Assembly: GCA_037389465.1 (NCBI GenBank)
Contig: JAZARR010000179.1
Coordinates: 1-64,000 of the forward strand
DNA from: Baylisascaris procyonis
Lineage: Eukaryota > Nematoda > Chromadorea > Rhabditida > Ascarididae
Direction of reading: 5' to 3'
DNA length: 64,000 nucleotides
Shown: in pieces, positions 50,226 to 62,937 of the stretch
How the letters are laid out: every line of letters begins with the position of its first letter
Numbering within the stretch: the first letter of the stretch is position 1
Program-made: the position numbers and the translations under genes
Notes under the pieces: generated by a model
What the model was told of the DNA's origin: nothing
The model's input: only the letters and a program-made list of their open reading frames with translations
Databases searched by the model: none

Positions 50226-51440
50226 GAACCATATAGTTTGTGCTGAGGTCAATTCTTCGCATTGTACTTTCTTAAGGTCTGCATTGATAGAAGTGATCAG
50301 TGCTGAATTTGATTGTTATGATAGTGTTGTTATGATATATCTGAATTCTAATATTTGAAATGGGCACATTAACTTACTGGTCTTGCCTATGCTGTCAATT
50401 TTCTAACTTAAAATTCCTTTTTTTATTTTTTCACTTTTTATAAGAAATCTTTACTTCGTGCTGTAACAATATTGGTAATTTAAAGGATACTTATTATCCT
50501 ATTTTCATCCCTTCGAAACTTAAAGATACCAGTCGTCGATCGCAAATTCGACTGCATCGGAAGAGAGTGTTGTTGGTCGATGAATATTTCCACAGTTTGT
50601 TTAAATATCGAATAAGAGACCTGAAAGAGAACTATATGATTTATGCTGAGATCAATTCTTCGCATTGTGCTTTCGTAAGGTCTGCATTGATAGGAGTGGT
50701 CAATGCTGAATTTGATTGTTATGGTATAATGTTACTAGGTGAGATGTTTCTAATTTAATAAATATGAAATATTTGAAGTGATTTGCATATGTCTTTATAC
50801 GCATATCCAAGTAATTAATTTGAAAGCTGTAACCTCGCGCAGACAAGTTTTTGGCAACTTAGGAGGGAGGGAGTGGGGGGAAGAGGAGGAAGGAGGGGAG
50901 GATAGGAATATAGAGTAAGAAAGGGGCAAGTAGGGAAGGATAAGAATTTTTTTTGATTTTTTTCGAAGCAGTATTCAATTTGCATAAAGGGATATCGCAG
51001 TTTTCATTAGCCCAATCCACCCTTTCTCTTTTATACAGATAAATCTTGGATATGCCAATACATACAATTCTGTTTTTGTATGGCATCGATGCACCTTTAT
51101 TTTGTTGTATTTGTTACCCATTTTAATGACAAGCATTAATTTCTTTACTTATTTAAGTTTCTTGATTTATTATAAGCAGACTGAATAAATTGTTGAAGTT
51201 ATACGGAGGTGGTGATAGCATATTCCATATATGTGTACAGGATAACATAAGTAGATGTACACCATGTACGTATATATTCGTCACAAGCGTAGATATACGA
51301 TATGGTAAATATATGGTACGTATATACGTACACAGTAAGTGACTACCTATAAACTTAGAATACTAGACAACAAAAACAACTTTATCTTTCCGATAATCCA
51401 ATGGATTCTTCAAACTGTAGCTATTCTCATGCGCAAATGG
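50225..51440 (+). repeat. Composite dispersed repeat body, copy B (inverted relative to copy A)
   Basis: Reverse complement of the 30.07-30.87-kb body: shared landmarks are the ATGCTGAGATCAATTCTTCG segment, the G/A-rich tract (50862-50940), CCAATCCACC, AATACATACAATTCTG, the TATA/CGTA-rich block (51225-51345) and CTGTAGCTATTCTCATGCGC at its end. A 110-base piece (TCAATTCTTCGCATTG through GAATTTGATTGTTATG) occurs twice within it, near 50250-50325 and 50650-50725. Confidence 0.8.
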
Positions 51441-51449
51441 ACGTGAAGG

Positions 51450-51925
51450 GCGTGGCGGCGTGGCGTAGTGGGTAAGGTGTCCGACTTCAAATTGGAGGGT
51501 TGCAGCAGGTTCGGTCCCCTGCGTTGGCCGGGAGTTTTGTAAGATTTGTGTCATTTCGTGCTCGATTCTCAAACAATTTCCAAACCTCACCAGTCACGGA
51601 AAGCTTAGTCCCTACAAGAATGTATAAGCCGTCACGCCTCTAGTCAAAAGATCACAGGTTCGGTTCCCTGCCTCGGCCGGGTGTTTTGTAAGATTTGTGT
51701 CATTTCGTGCTCGATTCTCAAACAATTCCTAAACCTCCCCAATCACGGAAAGCTTGGTCCCTACAAAAATGTATAAGCCGTCCACCTCTAGTCAAAAGGT
51801 TACAGGTTCGGTCCCGTGCCTCGGCCGGGAGTTTTCTAAGATTTGTGACATTCCATGCTTGTTTCTCAATCAGACTCGTAAACTCTTCTACTCATGGAGA
51901 GTTTAGTCCCCTCAAAGATCGGTTG
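51450..51925 (+). repeat. SINE-like trimer (plus), ~148-bp period
   Basis: B boxes GGTTCGGTCCC/GGTTCGGTTCC occur at 51508, 51657 and 51804, spaced 149 and 147 bases. Only the first monomer keeps an A box (GGCGTAGTGGG, around 51462). The repeat ends in the same GGAGAGTTTAGTCCC motif that terminates the 49.8-kb dimer. Confidence 0.8.
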
Positions 51926-52165
51926 TAATTGCAATGAGACTCGTTGGGTAACGCAGCTTTATGAAATAGTACACAGCTTCGACCCCTGCCTGGGTCAGGA
52001 CGGGCTTCACCTCCCTCCCCTTTGTACCACACAGAAGTTTAGGAGAGGCTTCGCCTTGCCCTTTACGTAATACGCACAAAGGGAAAGGGGAGCCGCACCT
52101 ACTTCCCCCACCGCAATCCCAACCGACAGGTTTAACCACTGAACCAATTTTACCTTGCAACCCCT
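51925..52165 (+). repeat. Degenerate tRNA-like repeat remnant
   Basis: TTGGGTAACGCAGCTTTATG is followed ~25 bases later by a B box-like GCTTCGACCCCTGCC, the same layout as the second SINE family but diverged. No tRNA fold is visible. Confidence 0.45.
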
Positions 52166-54318
52166 ATCATTTTCACCCGTCTTTGTACTTCATAATGAAA
52201 TTGTCATATTTCATAGTGAAACGGTCACAACCCCTTATCATTTAGTGGATATAATATAAATCGAGTGTGCACTCCTATGATCGTAGAAAATTGTGCAACA
52301 AATATATACATATGTATGAAGCATGACGCTTACATAACAATAACCATGCATACGCGACAATGATCATGTTCCATCATCCCTCAATACTGTATCGGTCAGC
52401 TTTTACTGACCAATACCCTAAAATGACCGCATGTTTCGGCTCCTTTTCATCATCAACCCAATGTTCTTTGACACCATCGACTAGCACTTTACTTTCCATT
52501 AACACCTTTAACATTCACCCATTTCTATCACCAAATGTGATATGCATCCATCGTTATCACCTCTTTCCGTCATCAAAAAAGTGCTCAACTTTCGCTTCAT
52601 CTCTGAGGCCACATTACGTTAGGTCAAATCACGTGAAAGTGTTCGTAAAATAGATATTGAGCTTCAAACTATACACCTCAAATTCAGTCGCTAAGATTGT
52701 ATGAGATATGGTAGTGCAACAAGATGAATAGAGTAAAATGGAAAAAAATAATGGACTTGATCTTCGCCTTTTAGATATTTTCTTCGAATGTGCCAGAAAT
52801 ATTCGCTTATTTTCATGTGTAATCACCGGAAGAAATTATGAATTTAATTTAGAAAATAACAATAAAAACTGAGACAACGTGAAGATGAAACGCAAAAACA
52901 ACTGGATAACATACGACAAATATGTAAATAACGAAAAAAAGAATTCCAAAAATGGATGTCACAACATTGAGTATAGTGCTGTGACGATAAAGAAAAGGCG
53001 AAGAGTAATGAGTATCAGACCTTCCCAATCCCCCCCCCTCAAAAAAAAAAAAGATGTGACAGTTGCCGTCTCTACTCTAAATTCTGCTATTAATCCAACC
53101 AGCCAATCCGCACTAGATTAAGTCTCATTTCAAATACTATGAAAATAATTTTCTCCTCACTTGTCAATCTAATTTTCACCATCTCCCTTCCCCTTTCCCC
53201 TCACCTTTTTTTGATATAATAATGAGTCATAGATTACAACAATATGACATTGACATAATTTTTAGAAAATGTATAACGCAACATATTCAACACTGTCGCC
53301 TATATTTCACCAATATTGTTTCTCAAATGTACAACAACATAACATTGGTCTAGTTAACTCAGCAAGGTTTAACACAAATCGACCAACAACGAATGAATAT
53401 TATGGGGTACAGCTTTCAAAAATAGAAATACATTTTACATGAAATAAATTATTAACGAAAAATATAACGCAAACTACTTTGGAACGAAACTACAAAAGTG
53501 GGAAATTTTCGAACAACGATGACGGCAATCTATCAGAAAGTGAAAGTTTTCAGAATCCAACGTGCTATATCTCTTTTTACCTTAGAAACTAGAATCCCTG
53601 ATACTCACAGGGAGTAATGGCCTAATAAATCGAGATGAATATGCATCTCAACCACTTCCCAGGTAAAGAAATGTCGATTAAAGGTCTCCATATTGCCACT
53701 CAACGAAATCGATAAAGCAATACGCTCTATAAGTGATAAATTTCTATTTCGCTTTAAAACTCACTAACAAATGATAAGTGATACGGATATAGTAAAATTA
53801 AAAAAAAAAAATTAATCTAATTTTTTGCAAAAATTTGAAAAACTGAAATTTGAATTTTCATAAAAATATTGAAAAATGCGTTTCTAAGTAATGCACGCAA
53901 CCGAATACAATACTCATGCGACTACGGTCATGTATGACCGTGTCACTCGGGTTACCATATCCCCCTTATCTATCTAGTGATAAATATCGCCTCATCTTCT
54001 TCGGCAAATACTATCGTTGTCACCCATAAAAGAGGGAAAGAAATACGAAAGAAATAGTCCGCAAGAGATCTGATTAATTGAACAGCTTCCGGCCTTCCGC
54101 CCATCTTTCTTAGCGAATACCCTTTCCCTGCACCTTTCATAATTTTTGCATTTCTCTATTCACGTATATAAAAACTTCAGATACCCCGCCTTTGTTTACC
54201 TTTTGGAAAGCACATGAGGAAGGTCGGCAGCATAATAGGCAAACATATTGAAGTTATTCCAAAAATAAACAATGAAGTGAAAAATAAAACAAACGAAAAA
54301 AGAAACGATTATTCCAAA
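52166..54318. other. Intergenic; unresolved coding-like patches on both strands
   Basis: On the plus strand, 52879-53121 encodes a Lys-rich 80-residue frame (IKKRRRVMSIRPSQ..., ending AINPTSQSALD). 52739-52857 encodes ATG EKNNGLDLRLLDIFFECAR... to TGA. On the minus strand, ~52400-52480 reads MESKVLVDGVKEHWVDDEKE followed by a possible donor. None has a consistent multi-exon model. The part nearest 54318 is the probable UBA2 3' UTR. Confidence 0.3.
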
Positions 54319-57300
54319 TCAAATTGCCTCTTCGCCATCACCTATGCGTGCACGTTTTGGCGATTCTTGCGCCTCGATCGATGACTTGCGCTTCTTTGCA
54401 GGAAGACCTTTAATAAGAAATAAATGAGTTTAGAAATCTCATATTGATAACAGTATTATTATGGCTACTAACAAAAAAAAAATCGTAAATCAACCTTTTT
54501 TCTTATATTTCTCTCGAGAGGTGACATTTCCTAACTACTGATATTGAAATAAATGTGGCATATCACTACGAAAAAAGATGATACTGGCACTTCGTTACAG
54601 CCGTCTGGAAGGGGATTCCTGTCAATTTCCAGAATCAAACCTCATTCTCTTCAATAAAAAACCACTCAAACTCCACTCGAACCATAATGCTTCAAAGAAA
54701 TGCGCCTAGTTGCTACTATGCTCTTCTCATTACTTCTCAGGTCATAAACGAATTAGTCACCTTCAGATTAGAGAAGTAGAACTTTACTTTTGAGAACCTT
54801 TAAATCTATTCATAAAGGTTGTTCAAAAACTTCATCCCTTACTCCACTCTCACCTCCTATCCTCCCGATTTACCTCGTCTGCCTTTGTCAATAGTACAAT
54901 ACACCGTTGTCCATCCATCATACGCTAGCAACACAACATCCAACCCGTACCATCCGCGCAACATCCACCTAGCTCTTCAACTTTACCAAGAGTTAATGCA
55001 TGACCACACAATTTACACGCTACGTTTTCGTCATCCATTTAAATTAACTTATTCTTATTGCACCCATATATTAAAAAACATAAAAAATACACTTAATCCC
55101 TATCATCCCCTCTTCTTCCCCTTCCTCTTTCAAACAATTCGGGCAAATTTTGCACGTTCGTGCGTGATCACTGAAAACCCGACAGTTCATGGTGCTCGGT
55201 CGCAAACTATTTTAAAACAAATCAAAATGACTCACATACCATTGTTTTGCTGAGCAGTCGCACCAGAATCGGTGGCGATTTCGAACTCATCCGCTTCCAA
55301 TTTGTCGCTATGAGATACTTGAACTCGAACCTCAAGCTTCTGCAGGAAATCGTCACACGATAGCAAACATCCATTCGTCACGCCCACTTCTTTCAATTTG
55401 CACTCTGCTATCCCTTAAACAATAATCTGCATTAGTCTACCCCAGTTGTCTTCTAGCTAAAAACAAATCCATCAAACATTCTTACACTCGTCACTCTTTA
55501 CTGATTTTGCACTCGAAATATCACTCCACATCTTCCTTCTCGACCCCTTCACCAACCACCGTGAGAGGGAGCAATCATTCAATGAGGAGATTCGCAAATC
55601 ATAAGACTCAGACACATTCAAATAAAACTCAGACATATCTGAACTCGAACCTCAACCTTCCCTAGGAAATATGCTCTTCAAAATGCAAACAAGTACAACA
55701 CCTGCATAGGAGTTTAAAAGTAACGAAAAAAATGTCTTCCAAATTGCAAAAAACCAATAAACATGTACTAATGTCGATACGTCCGCACACTGATCTATCT
55801 AATATCAGTTCCAATACTTCATAATTTAAAAAGTTCATAATGATCCACTAAACTGATCAAAATACACCACTATTAGCTAAACAACAATAAACCTATAAGG
55901 TATTCATTAAAAATGACCACATAAATATTACAGCAATGCACATTTGTAATTAAATTCCATCAAATATTTCAGCGAGTAATCTCCAAAAAAAAAAAAAATA
56001 ATAATTTAAGAATAAATAAAACTTAATTTAAGAATAAATAAAACTAACTATCGGTTTCGCCTTCTTCACTCGAAACGATCAGATTCCCCGACATGGGTAT
56101 CATTGCATCGGGTGCGACCATATTCAGAATCCCCTTCAAAAATTTCTGCTCGAATGCACGCACTGTGGTCAATTCAACATTCGTTCGTACAATCACTTCT
56201 CGTTGTTCTGAGCATACATAGCATTTAGGCTTTGGTTTACCGGGCACCTCATCCACCAATATTTTGCCGCGAGGATTTGGCTGGTTACGTATGAATACCT
56301 GCAATAAACATTCTCATAGCCACTTCCCTTGCAAAAAATCGCTTCTCATTTATCTTAAAATTATTTTTGAATTTGGACTAAGTTTAGAACCGCCAAACAA
56401 GTTGGCAAGATAAATAAAAAAATATCAAGTCGACCAAGCTTTAAAGAAAAGAAATATACAGCTTAAAATAAGCTTTTAATTTAATACAAAAAGCAATACA
56501 AACATAGATCAAGTAGGCTTAGATCAATTTAGGTGGAAAATAATAGCACAATATCATTCACACTATCAACCGATATCAATTCAGCTATTGCCGTAAAATT
56601 TCTATTCACTTTTTTTGAAAAACATAGGCAGTTTTGAAATTTAATTAAACTGGAAGCTGCAAAAAAAAAAGAAAAAATTGACTGAACACCTTGATCTTTC
56701 AGTTAAAAGGTATACACCATCGATATCTCCCTCGATGCATTAACTGCATCTAGTCAACCGAATCATCTAGCCAAATCCTACTAAGGTCTCATAACTGGAA
56801 ACTAAAATCACCATCTGCTAGACTACTGCAGAGAACATTATCAACCTCTGCATATATTTCATAATGCTGAGCAAGCAAGAAATCAATTACACCTTAGTCA
56901 CGATATGTGATCTGCAATAAACGCCATTAACGTCAAACACAACCCTATCTTATCTAAATCATCGCCGCGTGTACCTTATTTAGCAATGAAACTTACGTTA
57001 CGCATCTTCTCCATCTTTCCGAAGAGTAATTTCATCGCTTCAACGACGATCATACCAGCCACAATCGCATTCGTTGTCGCTATTGCAGGAATTATATTAC
57101 CCGCCATTGCTAAAAAACATACCACTATTCCTAGCAAAAAAAAAAAAAAAAGAAGAAGAAGAAGAAAAACACTCCATTCAACCGTCATCTATTCGGCACT
57201 TCGATGCACAATATGCTCCAACAGATGTATCACTTCCGGTTGATAAACACGTCATACTAACTAAGCTATGCACTGAGATCAAGCAATGCTTAGCAATTAT

Positions 57301-60300
57301 GGTCCTCACAAAAACGACGGCGCCTCCGAAGATCAGATGAGAACAAATGACCCAAACGAACAGGTATTCGACAGTGAAAGTAATCAAACAACTTACATTT
57401 AATATCGAATAGAGTCTTCATTGGAATATCGAAAATATAAGCGCGAATATTACCACACGCTGCTACAAAACGCATCGACGCATCGTCATCCTATAGTGAG
57501 ATAATAATAACAACAATTAAATAAACAATTATTGCCTAATTCATTTCTCTTCCCTCGAAGCTTTGTGCTCTTATGTGAGATCCGCAAACTCAAAATTTAT
57601 GATATCCCACCTGCCCTCCTCTTCTCCGAAATCTTCTGTACGATGAATGGTCTGAAAGTCCAGGTCCTATGTAAGATAGCGAAGTACATCACTTAAAATA
57701 ACAGAAATTGAAGTATGAAAAAAAAAAAAAAACAAGCATATGGAGTGAAAGTGTCCCTAAAAGAGTGTTCAACACATCAGTTAGCTTTGCTTCGTTAAGA
57801 AGAACAACAGTGACCTTTCTCCAGAAATACTATCGTTCTCAAGACGACAACTATCGATGCCACCTAGATCACCTTCATATTCGCCCATTGAACAATAACA
57901 AAACAGATGCAATCACGATTTAAAACCGAAAAAAAATCATTTACATCAACAATGAAAAAAGGTAAAAAAGCTTAATGAGCTCCCACCTTGTCCCATACAA
58001 GGACCGAATCGTCACTGACACGGGTGCGCAAATCCAGTACCGCTTTTTCGAATTGTTCTCTACATTCCAATACTGTCCATAAATCTTCATTCACCTTGCT
58101 CTTACTCGATCCAGGATCTAAAACATTTTATTTTAAACATATTCAACGAGCTCACAACTTAAATTTCAAAGAAAAATTTCGAAAAAAAACTTCCATTTTG
58201 AACAACGACGAATTAGAAAATCACACATATGGAAGGCTTTGCTAAAATAGAGACAATAAATAGTGTCATAAATTACTAAAAAGCCTTGCCAGCTTCACCA
58301 TCAATCTTTATCACTATGAGATAGTAGGAAAAAATATATGCCCTCAAGCCTTCTACGCTCGCGATTTACCATCGTAGATTTACTTCCACAGTCAATCTGA
58401 ATGGCTATAAGCTTTCAAATAAGGATTCGTATGAGTGACCACCGATGCATACCATTATGCTATCACAATGTCTTACGAAAGTTTGCACTTAAGAGCTCCA
58501 ACTAAACCTCACTGTCCCATTCATGGCACTTAAATGCAGTAGTCACCTCATCATCGATGAGTTCTTACTGATCTCAGTTTTTCGGCAATTTCCCTGCGCA
58601 TCAATGAATAACAGCAAAGCATTACATACTCTGATTGGGAAGATTATCCCACTCGAGTGGTATCGGCTTTCTACGGCTCTTCCATAGATCACTTAGCGTT
58701 AGCAGAACCTCGATATCGTCGTGGAAAAACTGAAAACTCCTCGAATATTAACCTCAAAACTTGTGATCCGTCGGTTTCCCATTTAATTCGCAAAGTTCCA
58801 AAACGCTCCAAATAACATCCAATACCCGCCGACGTCTCCATTGAATTTCATACTTCTAAGTTTCAAAAAAAGAAGCGATTACGCATTAGCATTTTGCTCT
58901 ACGTATCTGCCAACAAGGAATAACCCACAAAATGTAAAAAAACTTACAAATTTTTCGAATCTGCTATAAATCGGAAAGAAAAATTGCGAAAATCAACGAA
59001 ACTGCAACAGAAACATAAAAAAGATTCCAGTAAGAACACACTAGATTTGCATGACCCTTTCCATTACACATATGTATCGACATGACCCTTCCATCACACA
59101 TATGTATCGACTGCCGACTCGAAAGGCAGTGTAATTCCCTTATCACATGGATGTGATGTTTTGTCCAATACTACTTGCTTTCCGTTAATGACTGAGAGAT
59201 TTAAAAAAAAAGTTTCAATAAAGTCAATGAAATTTTCAACTCTAAATTACTATAAATTAGTGATTCCCAATGCTTAATTATTTTGATATAAGAACTTAAG
59301 CGGATGAAACTATGTTGAGCGCCCGAAAGGGAGGCCGGAAAAAAAAGGAACTGAAGCCCTAAGTCCCCAATACCAGCGAGTATTGCAAAACAAACTTATA
59401 GATATGGCATAGCACCTTATATGCAATAAAAAACTTTAATCGGAAATAAAATATTTTCGAACCTTGCGGAATAGTGTCTGCGGATCGAAATTATGGCCTG
59501 CTGCCCATGTTCTCGTGCAAACTTTTTCTGGTTCTTCCGAACCACCATTCGCTATTCCATCAACGATATCTCCATTTGTTGTGGCGTCTCCTTGCCAATA
59601 TTTCTCTTCGCAGCCCTCTTTTCCTTCTCTTATGCCGTATTGCCTCATTTCCTGATCTGGTCTTCTATCCTCATCGTTTGTCAAATCCGGCGATACCTCG
59701 TCGTCAATATCCATCTCGCCGAATAATTGACTTAATTAAACGGAGGTGATTTTAAAGCTTTCTTTGAAAAATCAATTGTGCGCCCACTAATAATGAATAG
59801 ATTAGCATAATATGGCTCATATTCACAAAACTGATAGTCGTTTCAATTAAATATGAATGCCTATAAAAGAATAAAATAAATTTTCAAATATAAAGCACAA
59901 TAAGACAAAAAAATGAAATGAAATTCGAAAACAAAAACGTATGAATTATGTAAGCCGAATACTCCTAACTACAATCCTCAAAAAAGTTTTTGATCTATTT
60001 GAGGATAATTTTGCTTCCTGATTCTTTACGTATGTATAACTAATCAATATGAACGGTCCGGTTCCAATTATACACAGCCAATAAAAAAAATAATATAGGC
60101 ATTTTTGAAAACTCACTCATACGCTAAATTCCTTTCAAAACTAATGATGCATATTCAAAACCGAGTTCAAACATTTTTGTTTAGATGTTTTCTTATTCAA
60201 AAAAAAAAAATACAAAAATACATGAGAAAAAAAGAACCGCGGCTGAGCACTTCATTTTGCAGGTGAGCAAATATATCTCCAAAGAAGCGAACAAAACATT

Positions 60301-62902
60301 AATAAGGCACCCAAACAAAAAAGCATCTGCTCGAAATTTCACGAAAAGACAAACTGAACAAAGAATGCATTAGACAGACAATGAAAGAGAACATACTTGA
60401 AAAGATGCTTCGCCCATACGATACAGTGAATCGGCGCCGACGGGGTATTGCGAATCGTGCATCCCGCATATGTCTTTTGATTTGCTTTTTGTATACATTC
60501 ATAGCATTCGGTCACATCACGTAATATTACGCTTACCTAAAATAAAAACAGAAACTACTAATACTTCATATTGATTTGCATTCTCTCAAGGAGAAATATT
60601 CATTTACGTATGCAAAACAAAGTGCTTTAGAATATACCGAACGATTTATAAACATAAGAAAATGGAAAAACCTAGATAAAGTGGCAATGTGAAATCCGGA
60701 TATAGGATTAAAATGATGCACTTGTGGGGAAGAGGGAGGGGGAACGGAGCTCGAAAATGATAATTTTTTCTGATCTTTGCCAGCCTTTGTGGAAAATTCT
60801 ATTTTTTCCAATTGGAAAACGATCTAGGCAATCCTCATGAACCTCTAATTTATGCTGTTGTTAAAAATTTTATCCTTTACAAAATCTATTGCCCTCAAGG
60901 TGCACTAAAAACAGTCTACTCAGTAAACAAGTCCCCTCCCCCCCCCCTCCATCCAACAAAATTTGCGCAACCACGATCAGCAAAAACGGCCTGTCACTTG
61001 CTTACTAATCATATATTCTAGTAATAAATGACTCCAACATTCATGATGTGAATGCTTCCCTTTCCATCGTGCTAGTAATAGGCAACAAAATATGCAACAT
61101 GAAAACAAAACTGTAAGCATTCGAACATGGGCAATTATCTCTTTCGTTTCATCCACCAGCATTATTGCTTTACCATACGAAATATCTGCATGTATCATCA
61201 GCAACAGCTAAACGGGATCAACAATGATAATAAAATAAAACCAACCTGTCCAATGTAACCAGAAGAACCACTCTCGATGAGAGGAACACGAGCCGCTAAA
61301 CAGAGACGATTGACGTGATTTCGCGCTGCTGGAAAAAGGGGATTTCAATTTCCGAAATTTTAAAAAAGTATTCTAAAATTTTGAACGAGAAAAAATTGAA
61401 ACGATTTAAAAATGTTTTAAGTTTGTGAGTTTTAAAGGAAAGTTTTAAAGTTTAAGTAAGTTTAAAGTGTAACGGAAAAGAAAGGATGGATTCTTGAGTC
61501 TTTTCCATTCTTTGACTGTCTAATTTATAATTTTACAGAAAGAACAGGATCAAAATGAAACATGGGCCCTTTCCAACTGCTTTGCCACCCTTCAGCCATA
61601 TTCGCCTAACAAAACCAGTTAAGATTGAAATAAATAAATAAAATTCCTCAAAGATTACACATTTATTAAACATACCTCGATTATCAAGTGCGCCCAATAC
61701 AACCGCAAATTGCTGGAAGAAGTCCACGTTGTATTTCTCACTGAAACATCAACAATTATGATACTCTTAGTGAGAGCAACAACAACAAAAGAAAGCAATA
61801 ATATAAATAACAAAAATATATCATCACTAAGAACAAACGCAATCATTTTTTAGTTCATTCTTCTAAAGGATCGCCCATTTCCACCATCCTTATATAAAAA
61901 AAAACTGCATTTTCATCACTTCAAAACATCGGCTAATCATATACTGCAGTTTCATTCAAAAAGAAAAATATCCCATTACTATTAAAAACTAAATAACATC
62001 ACTCAAAAAATACCACAATTTTATGCTGAAGCATTTGCCTTAAATCATCAGATTTGAGAAAATACCTGTGATTTAAACGTTTGCAAATATAAAAACTTTA
62101 TATAAAAAACGTCACTTATTAAAGAACTACACTCGATGCACGACAAGTAGATAAATGCACTCAAAAAGAATATATCTGCAAATCACATATGTATTATAAT
62201 CGAAAAAACTCAACGAAGAAAATGGCTTTTTGAATGAATATTGCGAAATCATCTACTATACACCTAGGTATCAGAAATTTTTACGATGAAGAAAAAAGAA
62301 ACATGCCTGAGAATAGAATCGTGATGGCATGTGATATTAACATTCGGCACAAGTGCTCGTACTGCTTGTGCGGCTATTTCCGCCTTCGATTTGCCGACAT
62401 GCTCACGACGAAATAGAAATTGACGATTCAGATTGCTCACATCAATCGTATCCAAATCAACCTTAACGTAGCCGATTTAGAACGCATTGGAGCACTTTCA
62501 TAACTAATAAGGATCAGAAAAAAAAGACGAAGAAAAAAAAACGAACTTTTTTCCCAACTTGGCTAATTATCGTAAGATTTCGACCTTACCGCCCTTCTCT
62601 ATCATACGTCACATGCATTCTAGATGCCAAATAAGTCTTCTTAAAACCTATTATCGTATTAGTAGACCGACCGCTCAATAAAAACCGATAATAAAAATGA
62701 AAAGAAATCGTTAACACAAAGAAAAAAAAAGAGAAATATCGGCCTAGCGTGAACAATAAATGAGCATAAAACTTACAACATCAATATTTGCAAATCCAGT
62801 AAGTACCAAATTCTTTAGCAATTCACAACCGATACCACCAGCACCAACCACCAATATTCGGCATTTCAACGTTGATAGAAACGAATCGGTACGCCAACTC
62901 AT
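54319..62902 (-). CDS. uba2: SUMO-activating enzyme subunit 2 (UBA2/SAE2)
   Basis: UBA2 with SAE1 forms the E1 that adenylates SUMO, holds it as a thioester and passes it to UBC9 in the nucleus. Thirteen exons, all in phase: 62902-62777, 62461-62307, 61740-61676, 61328-61246, 60536-60397, 59730-59463, 58729-58630, 58117-57987, 57490-57397, 57109-56997, 56298-56049, 55404-55240 (acceptor could be 55407), 54407-54319 (TGA). Length ~592 residues (human 640). Visible: GAGGIG nucleotide loop (residues 20-25), [15 protein letters not shown], catalytic Cys169 in [10 protein letters not shown], zinc pairs CYEC (154/157) and CYVC in exon 11, the [19 protein letters not shown] segment, a UFD with VSSEEGET and [12 protein letters not shown], and a C-terminal bipartite NLS (PAKKRK...PKRARI). 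Intron 2 uses a GC donor. The ATG follows an acceptor by 33 bases. Confidence 0.96.
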
Positions 62903-62937
62903 CGTACAAATAGATCACGCCACAAGTTTGGATTCCT
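62903..62937 (-). promoter_or_regulatory. UBA2 5' UTR acceptor (possible trans-splice site)
   Basis: On the minus strand CATATTTTTAG ends at 62936, with 33 bases between it and the UBA2 ATG. Either a 5' UTR intron or spliced-leader addition would use this site. Confidence 0.45.

Noticed and set aside
54819..55253. 144-codon plus-strand frame
   Set aside because: Ser/Thr/Pro/His-rich low-complexity translation that overlaps the antisense of a solid UBA2 exon (55404-55240) and its intron; no start context or homologous motif.
59464..59749. Three overlapping plus-strand frames of 63-91 codons
   Set aside because: Antisense shadows of UBA2 exon 59730-59463, whose acidic protein sequence aligns with the family.
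61678..61846. UBA2 exon extended through GTATGTTT into [10 protein letters not shown]
   Set aside because: Ortholog sequence continues AARNHVNR, which is found in the exon at 61328; the frame beyond 61676 is intronic.
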